A DNA stretch of 42,215 bases, taken from contig JAFVQJ010000008.1 of the NCBI GenBank assembly GCA_017504945.1, positions 1 through 42,215 on the forward strand, given 5' to 3'. Made by a program: the position numbers and the translations under genes. This DNA comes from Clostridia bacterium (lineage in GTDB: Bacteria > Bacillota > Clostridia > Oscillospirales > RGIG5299). Shown piece after piece: positions 1-10,808 of this stretch (positions are counted from its first letter, which is position 1; each line of letters opens with the position of its first letter). The notes under the pieces are model-generated. The model had not been told where the DNA came from, ran no database searches, and saw only the letters and a program-made list of their open reading frames with translations.

Positions 1-230
1 CCAAAAGAGGGGTAGATGCGAGCGAGGCGAAAGCCTTTGGTCTTGTGAGTTCTTGCCTTACGCATAAGAAATAGCAAAGGGAGCGAAGCGACTTTTGCAT
101 TTCGCTTAAGCGTAAGGCGTTTTGTACCCTTTTTATTCTCGCGAGCATAGGGGAAACCTCCCCTTTAAAAAAGATTCTTTTCCCCCTTTTCTCATCTTTG
201 AGAAAAGGGGAGCCCCCGCGGCTTGAGCGG
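1..230. repeat. Left arm of a long inverted repeat (intergenic element)
   Basis: This non-coding stretch is repeated in inverted orientation at 41901-42129, with roughly nine in ten bases identical by eye. It is built from hairpins. One imperfect stem-loop spans 55-118, with outer arms GCCTTACGC (55-63) and GCGTAAGGC (110-118). A short module follows at 149-169 (AGGGGA...TCCCCTTTAAA). A perfect 12-bp stem has arms 183-194 and 199-210 around a 4-base loop. No transposase or ORF with a good ribosome binding site is present, so it looks like a dispersed palindromic or MITE-like element rather than an insertion sequence. It touches the window edge and may extend further left. Confidence 0.85.
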
Positions 231-320
231 TAAAGCCCCGCGACTTGAGCGGAAAGAAAATGCGCCCCGCGCGTAGTGGGAACTTTTGAGAAAGCAGCGC
301 TCCACGCGCAGTGGAAGTTT
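214..320. repeat. Short tandem sub-repeats at the edge of the intergenic element
   Basis: Two kinds of direct repeat lie side by side. The first has a unit of 21-22 bases at 214-235 and 236-256, sharing the core CTTGAGCGG. The second has a unit of about 24 bases at 262-286 and 297-320, sharing GCGC, CGCG and AGTGG elements with a 35-base period. They are GC-rich and non-coding. The first unit also begins the part shared with the opposite arm near 41901. Function unknown. Confidence 0.7.
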
Positions 321-334
321 AAATAAAAACAAAA

Positions 335-354
335 ACCGCCGTGATCACGGCGGT
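335..354 (-). terminator. Intrinsic terminator downstream of tatD
   Basis: A perfect 20-base palindrome (ACCGCCGTGATCACGGCGGT) sits six bases beyond the tatD stop. On the minus strand it is followed by a T-rich run at 322-334. It probably ends the remB-gyrB-gyrA-lipoprotein-tatD transcript. There is also a T run on the plus side, so it could act in both directions. Confidence 0.85.
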
Positions 355-360
355 CCTTTT

Positions 361-1125
361 TTATTTTATTCCGAAAAATTCCTTGGCGTTTTCGGTGGTG
401 CGCACGGCAAGACTCTCGTAATCTTCCCCGATAGTTTCCGCCGCATGCCTTACTATATACCTGACATTATTTGGGTCGTTTACCGTTCCCCTCACCGGCT
501 CCGGCGCAAGATAGGGGCAATCGGTCTCAAAAAACAGACGGTCCTTTGGCATAAACCGCAAAATATCAACAAATTTCTTTGCGTTTTTGAAGGTTATAAC
601 TCCCGTAAATGAGATATAACAGCCAAGCGCGACGAGCTCCTTCGCGTTTTCGAGATTTCCCGAAAAGCAATGTATTACCTTTTTTAAATCGGGAAATTGC
701 TTTATTATCTCAAGGGTGTCGGCGTAGGCGTCGCGGCTGTGGACGATTATCGGAAGCTTTAGCTCTCTTGCAAGCTCGCACTGCTCCTTAAAGAGCTTTT
801 TCTGCGCCGCCGCATCGTAGGGCTCGTAGTGGTAGTCAAGCCCTATCTCTCCTATCGCGACCACCTTTTTGTTCTCGGTTGCAAGCTTTTTAAGGGTTTT
901 GAGATAATCTTCGGGCACATTTCCCGCATATTCGGGGTGAATTCCCACCGACGCGTAGATAAAGCCGTGCTTTTTTGCAAGCTCGGCACCGTTTATCGAG
1001 CCCTCAAGGCTTGCGCCCGCGTTTAGCATAAGCGAAACGCCGCTTTCCCTGAATTTTGCAATTATCTCCTCGCGGCTTTCATCAAATTCCTCGCCGTCGA
1101 GGTGGGCGTGTGTATCAAAAAGCAT
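361..1125 (-). CDS. tatD: TatD family metal-dependent hydrolase (DNase)
   Basis: The 254-aa protein has the full TatD amidohydrolase metal site. It shows the N-terminal HxH in DTHAHLDG, the glutamate in IGEIGLDYHYEP, histidines in IVHSRDA and VIHCFSG, and the late aspartate in ETDCPYLAPEP. Family members are cytoplasmic TIM-barrel nucleases with 3'-5' exonuclease activity, linked to DNA repair and degradation. Length matches the family (about 255-265 aa). The start is an ATG with AAGGAGTG eight bases upstream. It is the last gene of the leftward gyrase cluster, behind an internal hairpin at 1148-1172. The exact substrate cannot be read from sequence. Confidence 0.95.
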   Translation of the reverse strand: MLFDTHAHLDGEEFDESREEIIAKFRESGVSLMLNAGASLEGSINGAELAKKHGFIYASVGIHPEYAGNVPEDYLKTLKKLATENKKVVAIGEIGLDYHYEPYDAAAQKKLFKEQCELARELKLPIIVHSRDAYADTLEIIKQFPDLKKVIHCFSGNLENAKELVALGCYISFTGVITFKNAKKFVDILRFMPKDRLFFETDCPYLAPEPVRGTVNDPNNVRYIVRHAAETIGEDYESLAVRTTENAKEFFGIK

Positions 1126-1147
1126 TTGCTTTCACTCCTTCAAAGCC

Positions 1148-1172
1148 AAACCGCAGGGTTTTCCTGCGGTTT
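1148..1172. terminator. Hairpin between the lipoprotein gene and tatD
   Basis: Ten-base arms AAACCGCAGG and CCTGCGGTTT surround a 5-base loop. The T run is better on the plus strand than on the minus strand, where the tail is interrupted (GGTTTGGCTTT). It could therefore attenuate the gyrA-lipoprotein transcript before tatD rather than stop it completely. Confidence 0.6.
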
Positions 1173-1177
1173 TTGAG

Positions 1178-1993
1178 TTAATTTTCTTCGGTGTATTCCG
1201 CCTTTTGCGAGTCGGTGGTGACCAAAGGCGTTATTACTATTTCGGCGCTCACCGAGATCGCTTTTTTTGCAAGCTCCTCAAAAAGCGTTACCGTTTTCTC
1301 GGCGCCGCCCTCTGAAACGGTTATCTCAACCTCGTAGCGAAGATAGCGGTAGGTGAGATATCCGTCGCCGCTTACTATGCACATTCCCTTGCCGTTTTTA
1401 ACGGTAAACGATGTTATTTCGGCGCCCTCGCCGTAAAACGCGGCGTAAAGACGCTCGGCGTCCGCCTTCGTCAGCGAAATGCCTTCGACGTCGTAGATAT
1501 AGCTTCCGCTCGACTTCGAAATATTCTTTATTTCGTAATCGACACTCTCAAAGCCGACTGCGCCGTAAAGAAGCGAGTGCGCATCGTTAAACGAAAAGGC
1601 CTTTTTGGTCTTTTGCTCGCTCTTTTGGTCTCCCGAAAGGGCGCTCAAATGCTTATAGAGGACCTCTCCGTCGTAATAATAGCTGTTTTCAACGTAATTT
1701 TTGTATTCCGCGCCGCTTTTTACAGACGAGGTCTGCGAAAGCGTCATTCTGTTGCCGCTCTCGTTTTTCTTCAAAACAAAGCTGAAGCTTTCCTTGAAAA
1801 CGGCGCCCGTATCTTTGTTTCCGAGCGTTTCGGTGAAGATAAGCTCCAAAAAGCTCTCGGCTGCTATCTTTTCGGCGCCGTTTCTCATCGCGTCATTGAG
1901 CTCTGCCTCGGTAATGGGTGAGGCGCAGGAGACAAACGAGAGAATAACTGCCGCCAATGCAAGCGAAATTACCTTTTTTGCGGTGTTTTTCAT
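1178..1993 (-). CDS. Putative lipoprotein of unknown function
   Basis: The 271-aa product begins with a basic N-terminus and a hydrophobic segment ending in a lipobox-like LSFVSC (Cys about residue 23), so it is probably lipidated and anchored outside the membrane. The rest is a soluble alpha/beta-looking domain with many Lys, Glu, Ser and Tyr residues and no motif I recognise. The start is an ATG (1993) 11 bases beyond the gyrA stop, so it is probably co-transcribed with gyrA. Nothing in its position explains its role. The gene itself is well supported; its function is unknown. Confidence 0.8.
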   Translation of the reverse strand: MKNTAKKVISLALAAVILSFVSCASPITEAELNDAMRNGAEKIAAESFLELIFTETLGNKDTGAVFKESFSFVLKKNESGNRMTLSQTSSVKSGAEYKNYVENSYYYDGEVLYKHLSALSGDQKSEQKTKKAFSFNDAHSLLYGAVGFESVDYEIKNISKSSGSYIYDVEGISLTKADAERLYAAFYGEGAEITSFTVKNGKGMCIVSGDGYLTYRYLRYEVEITVSEGGAEKTVTLFEELAKKAISVSAEIVITPLVTTDSQKAEYTEEN

Positions 1994-2004
1994 AGCTTTA
2001 GACC

Positions 2005-4521
2005 TTATTCGGCTGAATTTTCCGAGGTAACCTCGGTTGCTGCCTCTTCAGACTCCTCAAGGATCTCCTCCTCGGGCTCCTTTTCAACCGTTGCAATGCC
2101 AACGAGCTTTGCATCCTCGTCGGTAAGCTTCATAATTCTTACGCCCGAGGTCGCTCTGCCGATGACGGATATGCTGCCTACGTCGGTTCTTATGATAATG
2201 CCGTTTGAGGCAATGAGTATCATATCCTCTTCGCCGGTAACCACCTTGAAGCCCGATACCTTGCCCGTCTTATCGTTTAACTTGTAATTGGTGATACCGA
2301 GGCCGCCTCTTGACTGCATACGGTATTCCGAAACGTCGGTACGCTTGCCCGAGCCCTTCTCGGTTACGGTAAGCACGCTTGTGCCGTCGCGGTCAAGACC
2401 TGCGCCGACTACGGCGTCGCCCTCGCGAAGCTTCATACCTCTTACGCCGTGCGCCGTTCTGCCCATGGGACGAACGTCCTCCTCGGAGAAGCGTATCATC
2501 ATACCGTCCTTGGTGCCGAGCATTATATTGTCGCTTCCGTTTGTGAGAAGCACCGAAACGAGCTCGTCGCCCTCGTCAAGACCGATAGCCAAAAGTCCCG
2601 TTTTTCTTACGTTTTTATACTCCTCAAGCGCAGTTCTCTTTACCGTACCGTTCTTGGTAACGAAGAAGAGGTAGCTGTCTGCCGAGAAGTCCTTTATCGT
2701 CATCATAGTGTAGACCTTTTCCTCTGCCTCGAGGGGAATAAGGTTTACAACGTTGGTGCCCTTGGCATTTTTGCCCGATTCGGCTATTTCATAGCCCTTT
2801 ACTCTGAAAACTCTGCCCTTATCGGTGAAGAAAAGGACGTAATCGTGAGTGGTGCCTGTGAATATCTTTTCTGCGAAGTCCTCTTCCCTCGTCTTCATAC
2901 CCGAAACGCCTCTGCCGCCTCTGCGCTGAGCCTTATAGCTCTCCTGAAGCTGACGCTTGATATAGCCGAAGTGGGTGTAGGTGTAAACGCAGTCCTGCTC
3001 CTCAATGAGATCCTCGATGTCGATATCGTTTTCAACTGCCGATATCTCGGTCTTTCTCTCGTCGCCGTATTTCTTGCCGATGGCGTGAAGCTCGGTGCGG
3101 AATATCTCGGTAACTCTTTCGGGACGTGAGAGAATATCGTTAAAGTCGGCAATAGCCGCCTCAAGCGAGGCAAACTCCGCATCAAGCTCCTCTCTTGCAA
3201 GTCCGGTAAGTCTTGAAAGACGCATATTTACAATTTCGTCTGCCTGAATTTCCGAAAATCCGTAGGCGGTAATGAGTCCTTCCTTCGCCGCCGCCGTATT
3301 CTTCGAGGCGCGGATAAGGGATATTATCTCGTCGATAATATCGAGCGCTCTGCGAAGACCCTCAACGATGTGCATTCTCGCCGAAGCCTTTTTGAGATCG
3401 AACTGCGTTCTCTTAACGATGACCTCGCGCTGAAAATCTATGTAGTGGTCGAGCATCTCGCGGATAGACATTACCTTGGGCTGATTGTTTACGAGTGCAA
3501 GAAGGATTATCGACTGGGTATCCTCCATCTGAGTCATTGAGAAGAGGTTATTCAAAACGACCTGCGGATTTGCATCGCGCTTCAGCTCGATTATCATCGA
3601 CATACCGTGAATATCCGATTCGTCGCGAAGGTCGGATATGCCTTCAATTCTCTTTTCCTTAACGAGATCGGCTATCGACTCGATAAGTCTTGCCTTGTTT
3701 ACCTGATAGGGAAGCTCGGTAACGTTTATTCTGAAACGTCCCTTAACCTCTTCTATTTCGGCTCTTGCGCGCACCTTTATCTTTGCTCTGCCGGTGGCGT
3801 AAGCCGCTCTTATGCCGCTTCTTCCCATAATGATGCCTGCCGTGGGGAAGTCGGGTCCCTTAAGATGCTCCATAAGATCAAGAAGGGTGCATTCGGGGTT
3901 ATCGAGAATGCAGTCTATTGCGGCGATTACCTCGTTTAAGTTGTGGGGAGGTATGCTCGTTGCCATACCTACGGCGATACCGTTGGAGCCGTTTACAAGA
4001 AGGTTGGGAAACTTCGAGGGTAAAACAACCGGCTCCTTGTTCTTTTCGTCGAAGGAGGGCATCATACCGACGGTGTCCTTTTCAATGTCGGTGAGCATAT
4101 CGACAGCCATCTTGCTCATTCTCGCCTCGGTGTAACGGTAAGCAGCGGGCGGGTCGCCGTCGACCGAGCCGAAGTTACCCTGACCGTCTATAAGCGGATA
4201 GCGTAACGAGAAGGTCTGCGCCATTCTTACCATTGCATCGTAGACCGACTGGTCGCCGTGGGGGTGGTATTTACCCAAAACGTCACCGACGGTGGTAGCC
4301 GATTTTCTGTAAGGCTTGGAGGGAAGCAGTCCTGCCTCGTACATGGTGTAAAGTATTCTGCGGTGAACGGGCTTTAAGCCGTCACGCACGTCGGGGAGCG
4401 CTCTTCCGACTATAACCGACATAGCGTAGTCGATATATGCGCTCTTCATTTCCTTTTCTATTGATACCGGTATTATCTTTCCGGCGGAGTCTTCGCTAAG
4501 GTTTATGAGATCCTGTTCCAA
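2005..4521 (-). CDS. gyrA: DNA gyrase subunit A
   Basis: This 838-aa protein is the DNA breakage-reunion subunit of gyrase (A2B2), which introduces negative supercoils. The N-terminal winged-helix/tower region carries the catalytic tyrosine in [11 protein letters not shown] (Tyr130). The C-terminal pinwheel contains the GyrA box QRRGGRG, which distinguishes it from topoisomerase IV ParC. The tail is very acidic (runs of Glu). The quinolone pocket reads [10 protein letters not shown], with Gln91 at the position of E. coli Ser83 while the Asp87 equivalent is kept. The start is TTG with GGGAG about nine bases upstream. It lies 39 bases after gyrB with no terminator, so the two are co-transcribed. 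Confidence 0.98.
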   Translation of the reverse strand: MEQDLINLSEDSAGKIIPVSIEKEMKSAYIDYAMSVIVGRALPDVRDGLKPVHRRILYTMYEAGLLPSKPYRKSATTVGDVLGKYHPHGDQSVYDAMVRMAQTFSLRYPLIDGQGNFGSVDGDPPAAYRYTEARMSKMAVDMLTDIEKDTVGMMPSFDEKNKEPVVLPSKFPNLLVNGSNGIAVGMATSIPPHNLNEVIAAIDCILDNPECTLLDLMEHLKGPDFPTAGIIMGRSGIRAAYATGRAKIKVRARAEIEEVKGRFRINVTELPYQVNKARLIESIADLVKEKRIEGISDLRDESDIHGMSMIIELKRDANPQVVLNNLFSMTQMEDTQSIILLALVNNQPKVMSIREMLDHYIDFQREVIVKRTQFDLKKASARMHIVEGLRRALDIIDEIISLIRASKNTAAAKEGLITAYGFSEIQADEIVNMRLSRLTGLAREELDAEFASLEAAIADFNDILSRPERVTEIFRTELHAIGKKYGDERKTEISAVENDIDIEDLIEEQDCVYTYTHFGYIKRQLQESYKAQRRGGRGVSGMKTREEDFAEKIFTGTTHDYVLFFTDKGRVFRVKGYEIAESGKNAKGTNVVNLIPLEAEEKVYTMMTIKDFSADSYLFFVTKNGTVKRTALEEYKNVRKTGLLAIGLDEGDELVSVLLTNGSDNIMLGTKDGMMIRFSEEDVRPMGRTAHGVRGMKLREGDAVVGAGLDRDGTSVLTVTEKGSGKRTDVSEYRMQSRGGLGITNYKLNDKTGKVSGFKVVTGEEDMILIASNGIIIRTDVGSISVIGRATSGVRIMKLTDEDAKLVGIATVEKEPEEEILEESEEAATEVTSENSAE

Positions 4522-4560
4522 AGCTTTCTTCTCCCATTCCTAAATTTCGTATTTTTTCTT

Positions 4561-6495
<1,935 letters not shown>

Positions 6496-6524
6496 TCATT
6501 CAGATCCTTTCAGACTGTCGTCTA

Positions 6525-6794
6525 TTACTTAAACGGCGAGATCGCCGATTTTAGTCTTTTCAAAAGCGTTGCCGCCGCAAGCGACGAGAGATAAGCTCTC
6601 TCCTCACCGCCGTTTTGGGTAAGGAGCAGGCTTTTGGGAAGCCCGTCGACCGTTGCGTCGATAACCTTGTTTTCCGCCGAGAGCCTCTTTAAAATCCCCG
6701 TGTTATCCTTGCCCGTCATTGCGCTGTCAAGGTCGAGGATAAGCACTATATCGGCAGAATTTACGGTGTTTTCATTGCCAATGTGAAGATACAT
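6525..6794 (-). CDS. remB: RemB/YaaB-like DUF370 family regulator
   Basis: This small 89-aa protein begins MYLHIGNENTVNSADIVLIL, the typical start of the DUF370/RemB family. In Bacillus the gene lies between recF and gyrB, exactly as here. Rem proteins are DNA-binding regulators linked to biofilm matrix genes; whether that holds in this organism is inference. The C-terminal part (residues 60-89) is Ala/Leu-rich and ends in a lysine-rich helix. The ATG at 6794 has AGAGAA upstream, and gyrB follows 29 bases after its stop. It heads the remB-gyrB-gyrA cluster, right after the recF terminator. Confidence 0.85.
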   Translation of the reverse strand: MYLHIGNENTVNSADIVLILDLDSAMTGKDNTGILKRLSAENKVIDATVDGLPKSLLLTQNGGEERAYLSSLAAATLLKRLKSAISPFK

Positions 6795-6824
6795 TTCGCA
6801 TTCTCTTTTACTATTTTAAATTTT

Positions 6825-6850
6825 AAAAACCGCAGTAAACTGCAATTTTT
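6825..6850 (-). terminator. Intrinsic terminator after recF
   Basis: Arms AAAAACCGCAG (6825-6835) and CTGCAATTTTT (6840-6850) pair fully only in the minus-strand transcript, through two U-G wobbles, which shows the direction of action. A second AT-rich hairpin with 10-bp arms lies just before it at 6855-6879. Together they separate the dnaA...recF unit from remB-gyrB-gyrA. Confidence 0.75.
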
Positions 6851-6886
6851 ACGGAAAATTATACAGAGAGTATAATTTTTCGCTTT

Positions 6887-8065
6887 TTAGCCCTCTTTTT
6901 CGGTGGCTTTGCCTTCCTTTACCGAAAATACCCTGCCCTTTTCCACTCTTATCAGCTTTGCAGCCTCGCATGAGGTTATGACTGTCTGACCTGCCGAGAG
7001 ATTTGAAAGCACGTATTTTCTTCTTGCCGAGTCGAGCTCGGAGAGAACGTCGTCGAGTATAACAACAGGGTCCTCGCCTATCTCCTCTTTTATGATGCGG
7101 CATTCCGCCGCCTTAAGAGCAAGCACCGCCGAGCGCTTTTGCCCCTGCGAAGCAAAGTCGCGGGCAAGACGCCCGTCGATAAATATTTCAAAATCGTCGC
7201 GGTGGGGACCTAACGAGGTGCTTCCTTCCTTAATATCCTTTTTTCTGTTGTTGTATATCTTTTGCAAAAGCCCGTTTTCAATGGGAAAAAGCTCCATTCG
7301 GTCAACAGAGCCATAAGGCTCTCTTCGGTTCCAAGCCTTTAAAGCCTCCGACGCCTTTGCGATCTCCGCCTCGAGCTGACCGCCGCTGCTTTGATAGTGG
7401 CAGGTAAGTTTCTCCTTGCCGCCCGTTATCTTTTCGTATTCCTCGGCGGCTATTTCTGAAAGGCGCTTTAAATACATCTTTCTCTCGCCTATTACCCTTG
7501 CGCCGTCGGGCGCCATCATACATTCCCACGCTAAAAGCTGGTAATCGGTGGCTTTTTTATCTCTTACCAATTTTAAACAGGCATTTCTCTCGGAAAGTGC
7601 GGCATTATAAGTCATAAGCGAGCGAAGATATGCAGGCTTTAACTGACTTATTGCAATATCGGCAAAGCGTCGACGCTCCGAGGGTCCGTCCTCTATCATC
7701 GAGAGGGTAAGCGGCGTGAACATTACCGCAAAGAAATAGCCTATCATATCGGCGGTGCGGCGAAGCCTTACGCCGTTTAAATATATTTCCCTGCCGCCGT
7801 CGTAGTGCAAAACGGTGCGAAGCTCGTTTTGACGGTCTGCGGCTGTGAAATTCAAAATTATTTCGCCCGTTTCCGAGCCGAAGCGTATCATTTCCTTGTC
7901 GGTGGCGTTTTTAAAGCTTTTTCCGGCAGAATTGAGCCAAATGCCCTCGGCGATATTCGTCTTGCCCTCGCCGTTTTTTCCGAGCAAAAGGTTTACTCCC
8001 TCGGAAAATTCAAGCTCTGTATTCAGATTTCGGAAGTTTTTAAACGAAATCTTATCGGCTCTCAT
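6887..8065 (-). CDS. recF: DNA replication and repair protein RecF
   Basis: This 392-aa SMC-like ATPase loads RecA at gaps together with RecO and RecR. It has the N-terminal FRNLNTELEF segment, Walker A LLGKNGEGKTN, a signature-like FASQGQKRSAVLALK and Walker B DPVVILDDVLSELD. Length is slightly above the usual 360-375 aa because of a Lys/Glu-rich tail. The start is an ATG at 8065. It is the last gene of the dnaA-dnaN-...-recF cluster, separated from dnaN by two membrane-protein genes instead of the usual S4-domain gene. Confidence 0.96.
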   Translation of the reverse strand: MRADKISFKNFRNLNTELEFSEGVNLLLGKNGEGKTNIAEGIWLNSAGKSFKNATDKEMIRFGSETGEIILNFTAADRQNELRTVLHYDGGREIYLNGVRLRRTADMIGYFFAVMFTPLTLSMIEDGPSERRRFADIAISQLKPAYLRSLMTYNAALSERNACLKLVRDKKATDYQLLAWECMMAPDGARVIGERKMYLKRLSEIAAEEYEKITGGKEKLTCHYQSSGGQLEAEIAKASEALKAWNRREPYGSVDRMELFPIENGLLQKIYNNRKKDIKEGSTSLGPHRDDFEIFIDGRLARDFASQGQKRSAVLALKAAECRIIKEEIGEDPVVILDDVLSELDSARRKYVLSNLSAGQTVITSCEAAKLIRVEKGRVFSVKEGKATEKEG

Positions 8066-8082
8066 CTTTTTCTCCTAAAAAA

Positions 8083-9150
8083 TCACACAGGCTCCGCTAC
8101 GGGCTCCTTTTCCTGCTCCTTTGCCGTTTCTTCCCTTTTTCTTGCGCCGTTTTTCTTAAAAAGTCCCATTACGGCGGAAATAACGAAGGCGGCGATCACA
8201 GAAAGGACGGTTACCGTAACGAAATTTACCAAATTGTTTTCTATTATAACGCCGTCTATTCCCAAAAGCTCCGACACGAAGCGAAGGACGACTATTACAA
8301 ACGGATGGATTATATAAATTATCATTGAGGAATCGCGAAGAAGCGCCTTTCTCTCGCCCTTAACGCCGCAGAGCGCGGAAAAGAGAAAATATATTAAAGG
8401 AAGCAAAAATATGAAAATGCACATACTGTCGCGACGGAAAAGTGCCGCATCGCGAAGCGCCATTGCCTCAAAGAAAAGCAAAATATATGAAATAACTGCG
8501 CCAAGAAGGCTCTTTTTAAGCGAAAGAGGCTCTCTCTTTGCAATTATTGCACCGAGAACGAAGAATATAGGGGTAAAGAAGATTCCGTTTCTGCTGCTTC
8601 CCACAACGGCAAATACCGCATTATAGACTGCTCCCGCGGGTGTGGCTTCAATAAGCCCGAAAAGGCTGTCGCCCACCATACCCAAAAGGTAGAGAAGGAG
8701 CGTTATCGCCGCCGCCCATTTTGTTCCGAGCTTTTTTACAAGCAAAAAGGCGATTGCTCCGCCCGTTATAGCGGCGGGAAGATACCAAAGGTGGTAAAGA
8801 GTGCCGTCAAAGAAAATGTCCTTGATTATTTCAAAAACGGCGTTTTCCATTGAAAAATAGCCCATATAGACGTTTATGGGAATATAAAGCACTATTGAAA
8901 TGAGGTAAATTACCGCTGTTTTCTTTATAAATGAGAGGAGCTTTTTATAAGAAGCGTCCTCACGCACAAGAAAGAAGCCCGACGTTATTAAGAAAAACGG
9001 AACGGCAACTCGGCATATTATGCCGGTGAAAACAAACTCCGCCGTGGAAGAAAGGTCGGCAAGCGGCGCGGTATGTATTGCAATTACGAAAATTGCGGCA
9101 ATAAAGCGGAAAATATCTATTCCCGCATAGCCTTTTTTTAACGTCATCAT
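8083..9150 (-). CDS. Acyltransferase family 3 membrane protein
   Basis: A 355-aa polytopic protein begins with KGYAGIDIFRFIAAIFVIAIHT, whose FRFIAAIFVIAIH resembles the first helix of family 3 acyltransferases (OafA/WecH-like) with the catalytic-type histidine. About ten hydrophobic segments follow, and the C-terminal 25 residues are charged (Lys/Glu). Such proteins O- or N-acylate surface sugars or peptidoglycan; the substrate here is unknown. It starts at ATG 9150, close behind the YcxB-like gene (stop 9160), and is 17 bases upstream of recF. Its presence inside a dnaN-recF cluster is unusual. Confidence 0.85.
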   Translation of the reverse strand: MMTLKKGYAGIDIFRFIAAIFVIAIHTAPLADLSSTAEFVFTGIICRVAVPFFLITSGFFLVREDASYKKLLSFIKKTAVIYLISIVLYIPINVYMGYFSMENAVFEIIKDIFFDGTLYHLWYLPAAITGGAIAFLLVKKLGTKWAAAITLLLYLLGMVGDSLFGLIEATPAGAVYNAVFAVVGSSRNGIFFTPIFFVLGAIIAKREPLSLKKSLLGAVISYILLFFEAMALRDAALFRRDSMCIFIFLLPLIYFLFSALCGVKGERKALLRDSSMIIYIIHPFVIVVLRFVSELLGIDGVIIENNLVNFVTVTVLSVIAAFVISAVMGLFKKNGARKREETAKEQEKEPVAEPV

Positions 9151-9159
9151 TTCAAAACC

Positions 9160-9687
9160 TCACGGTCTTACTTTTTTACCCGTCTTTTCCTTTAAAAATG
9201 CGGGGAAGGCGGCGGCATCACCCATCGTAAAGCCTTCCTTCGATACGAGAAACGCCTGATTGGTCTTTGTTACGATATAATAACAATCCTTAAAGCTCAT
9301 AACCTTTTTTACGGCGCCGTATTCAATTCCGATGGTATTTCCCGAGGCGGTGTTGTAAAGGGCATTTTCGGTAAAGGTAACGGTGTTTTCAACGTTTTTT
9401 CCGAAATTACGCTCCTTTATTCTCTCAACCGTCTTTTTGGCGCTGACGTAATAAAGAACGGGAATGAAAATATAATAGACCAATGAGAAAATTCCCACAA
9501 AAAGAGCTATTTGATAAGCTTTTACCAAAATGCACAGCAAAACGCTCACGGGTAGCAGATAAAATATGGGATTTTTCAGCAAAAAGGTGAGCTGAAATTT
9601 ATAGATATTCGAAACGGTGTAATGACAGACGTTTTGAAAAAAGGGGGTTTCCGACTGCATTTTTTCAAATGCCGAAAGCTTTTCCAT
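9160..9687 (-). CDS. YcxB-like membrane protein
   Basis: This 175-aa protein has a short N-terminal cytoplasmic part, two adjacent membrane helices (about residues 33-50 and 55-77), and a C-terminal soluble domain. The region VTFTENALYNTASGNTIGIE resembles the YcxB-like domain, which in homologues follows two transmembrane helices. Function is not known for the family. The ATG at 9687 is 14 bases beyond the dnaN stop, so it should be co-transcribed with dnaN. I am confident of the gene and moderately confident of the family. Confidence 0.75.
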   Translation of the reverse strand: MEKLSAFEKMQSETPFFQNVCHYTVSNIYKFQLTFLLKNPIFYLLPVSVLLCILVKAYQIALFVGIFSLVYYIFIPVLYYVSAKKTVERIKERNFGKNVENTVTFTENALYNTASGNTIGIEYGAVKKVMSFKDCYYIVTKTNQAFLVSKEGFTMGDAAAFPAFLKEKTGKKVRP

Positions 9688-9701
9688 TTCTATCAGCCCT
9701 C

Positions 9702-10808
9702 TTATTTAAGTCTTATTGGCATAATTACGAATTTGTAAGAGGTTCCGGCAACAGGCTCTATAATTATGGGAGAAAGGTTGCTGTCGAGTCGGACGTATAT
9801 TTCGTCGTCATTTATAACGCGAAGAGCTTCTGTCATATACTTATCGGTAAATCCTATCTCAAGCTCGCCGCCTACCGTCTTACAGTTGATCTCGTCGTGT
9901 ACCCAGCCCTGAACGGTCTTACAGTTAAGCAATACTCTGTCGCCCTCAAAAACGGCACGAATGGGCATACGGAGCTTCTCGTTGGTTAAAAGTGCCGTTC
10001 TTTCAATTCCTGCCAGAAATTCCTTGGGGTCAAGGCGGCAATCAATGGAGGTCTTTTTATTTGCAATGGTAGAATAATCGATAAAATCGCCCTCTATAAG
10101 ACGGGAAATAAGAGTAACGTTATCTATTTTAAATATTATCTGACGTCTTGTATGCTCAATATAAACAGTTTTACCCTCTTCATCAGAGAGAAGCTTCAAA
10201 ACCTCGTTGACCGTCTTTGCGGGAACAATAAAGGAAGTGGATTCTACACTGCCGGTATCTATTATCTCTTCTCTGATAGCAAGGCGATGACCGTCAACTG
10301 CGACTATCTTAACGAGCGAGCCTTCAATGTGGAAAAAGCAACCGTTTAAAACGAGCTTCGTTTCGGCGTTGCTCATTGAAAATACCGTCTGCTTAAGCAT
10401 GCTCTTTAATACGTTCTGAGGAAAGCGAAGTGAATTTTCCGCCGACATCTCGGGAAGCGCGGGATAATCATCAGGCGAAATACCGTTTATTTTATAGTTT
10501 GTAAGATTATTTTTTACGTCGGTAAAAAAGGCGTTATCACAGGATATATCAACCGTTCCTTTATTGAAGCGACGAAGCATTTCGGAAAAAAGATGCGAGC
10601 CTAAAACTACCGCGCCCTCTTCGGCAACTATTGCGTCTGTAACGGCGGAAACGGCAATATCTCCATCGTATCCGACGACCTTGACGGCTCCGTTCTCGGC
10701 AGAAATATAAACTCCCTCCAATGCGGGATTTGCCGCCTTTGTGGCAACCGCTCTCATCGCCGCAGAAACGGCTTCAAAAAGATAATCTTTATCGCAGGAA
10801 AATTTCAT
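9702..10808 (-). CDS. dnaN: DNA polymerase III beta sliding clamp
   Basis: The protein (368 aa) forms the ring-shaped processivity clamp dimer. It shows the three-domain clamp pattern: N-terminal MKFSCDKDYLFEAVSAAMRAV, the central VDGHRLAIRE motif, and the C-terminal IEPVAG...YKFVIMPIRL tail that closes the clamp. I chose the ATG at 10808, because the in-frame GTG at 10826 would place the ribosome binding site GAAAGGAAAG inside the coding sequence. It lies downstream of dnaA across the DnaA-box region, as in most bacteria. Confidence 0.98.
   Translation of the reverse strand: MKFSCDKDYLFEAVSAAMRAVATKAANPALEGVYISAENGAVKVVGYDGDIAVSAVTDAIVAEEGAVVLGSHLFSEMLRRFNKGTVDISCDNAFFTDVKNNLTNYKINGISPDDYPALPEMSAENSLRFPQNVLKSMLKQTVFSMSNAETKLVLNGCFFHIEGSLVKIVAVDGHRLAIREEIIDTGSVESTSFIVPAKTVNEVLKLLSDEEGKTVYIEHTRRQIIFKIDNVTLISRLIEGDFIDYSTIANKKTSIDCRLDPKEFLAGIERTALLTNEKLRMPIRAVFEGDRVLLNCKTVQGWVHDEINCKTVGGELEIGFTDKYMTEALRVINDDEIYVRLDSNLSPIIIEPVAGTSYKFVIMPIRLK

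Noticed and set aside
1..360. Insertion sequence ends or a small gene (plus-strand frame from 286)
   Set aside because: No transposase, no target duplication visible, and the frame runs antisense into tatD without a ribosome binding site.
2096..4135. Several long plus-strand reading frames opposite gyrA (and similar ones opposite gyrB, fhs and mnmE)
   Set aside because: They are shadows of strongly supported genes, with no ribosome binding site and repetitive, non-family-like composition.
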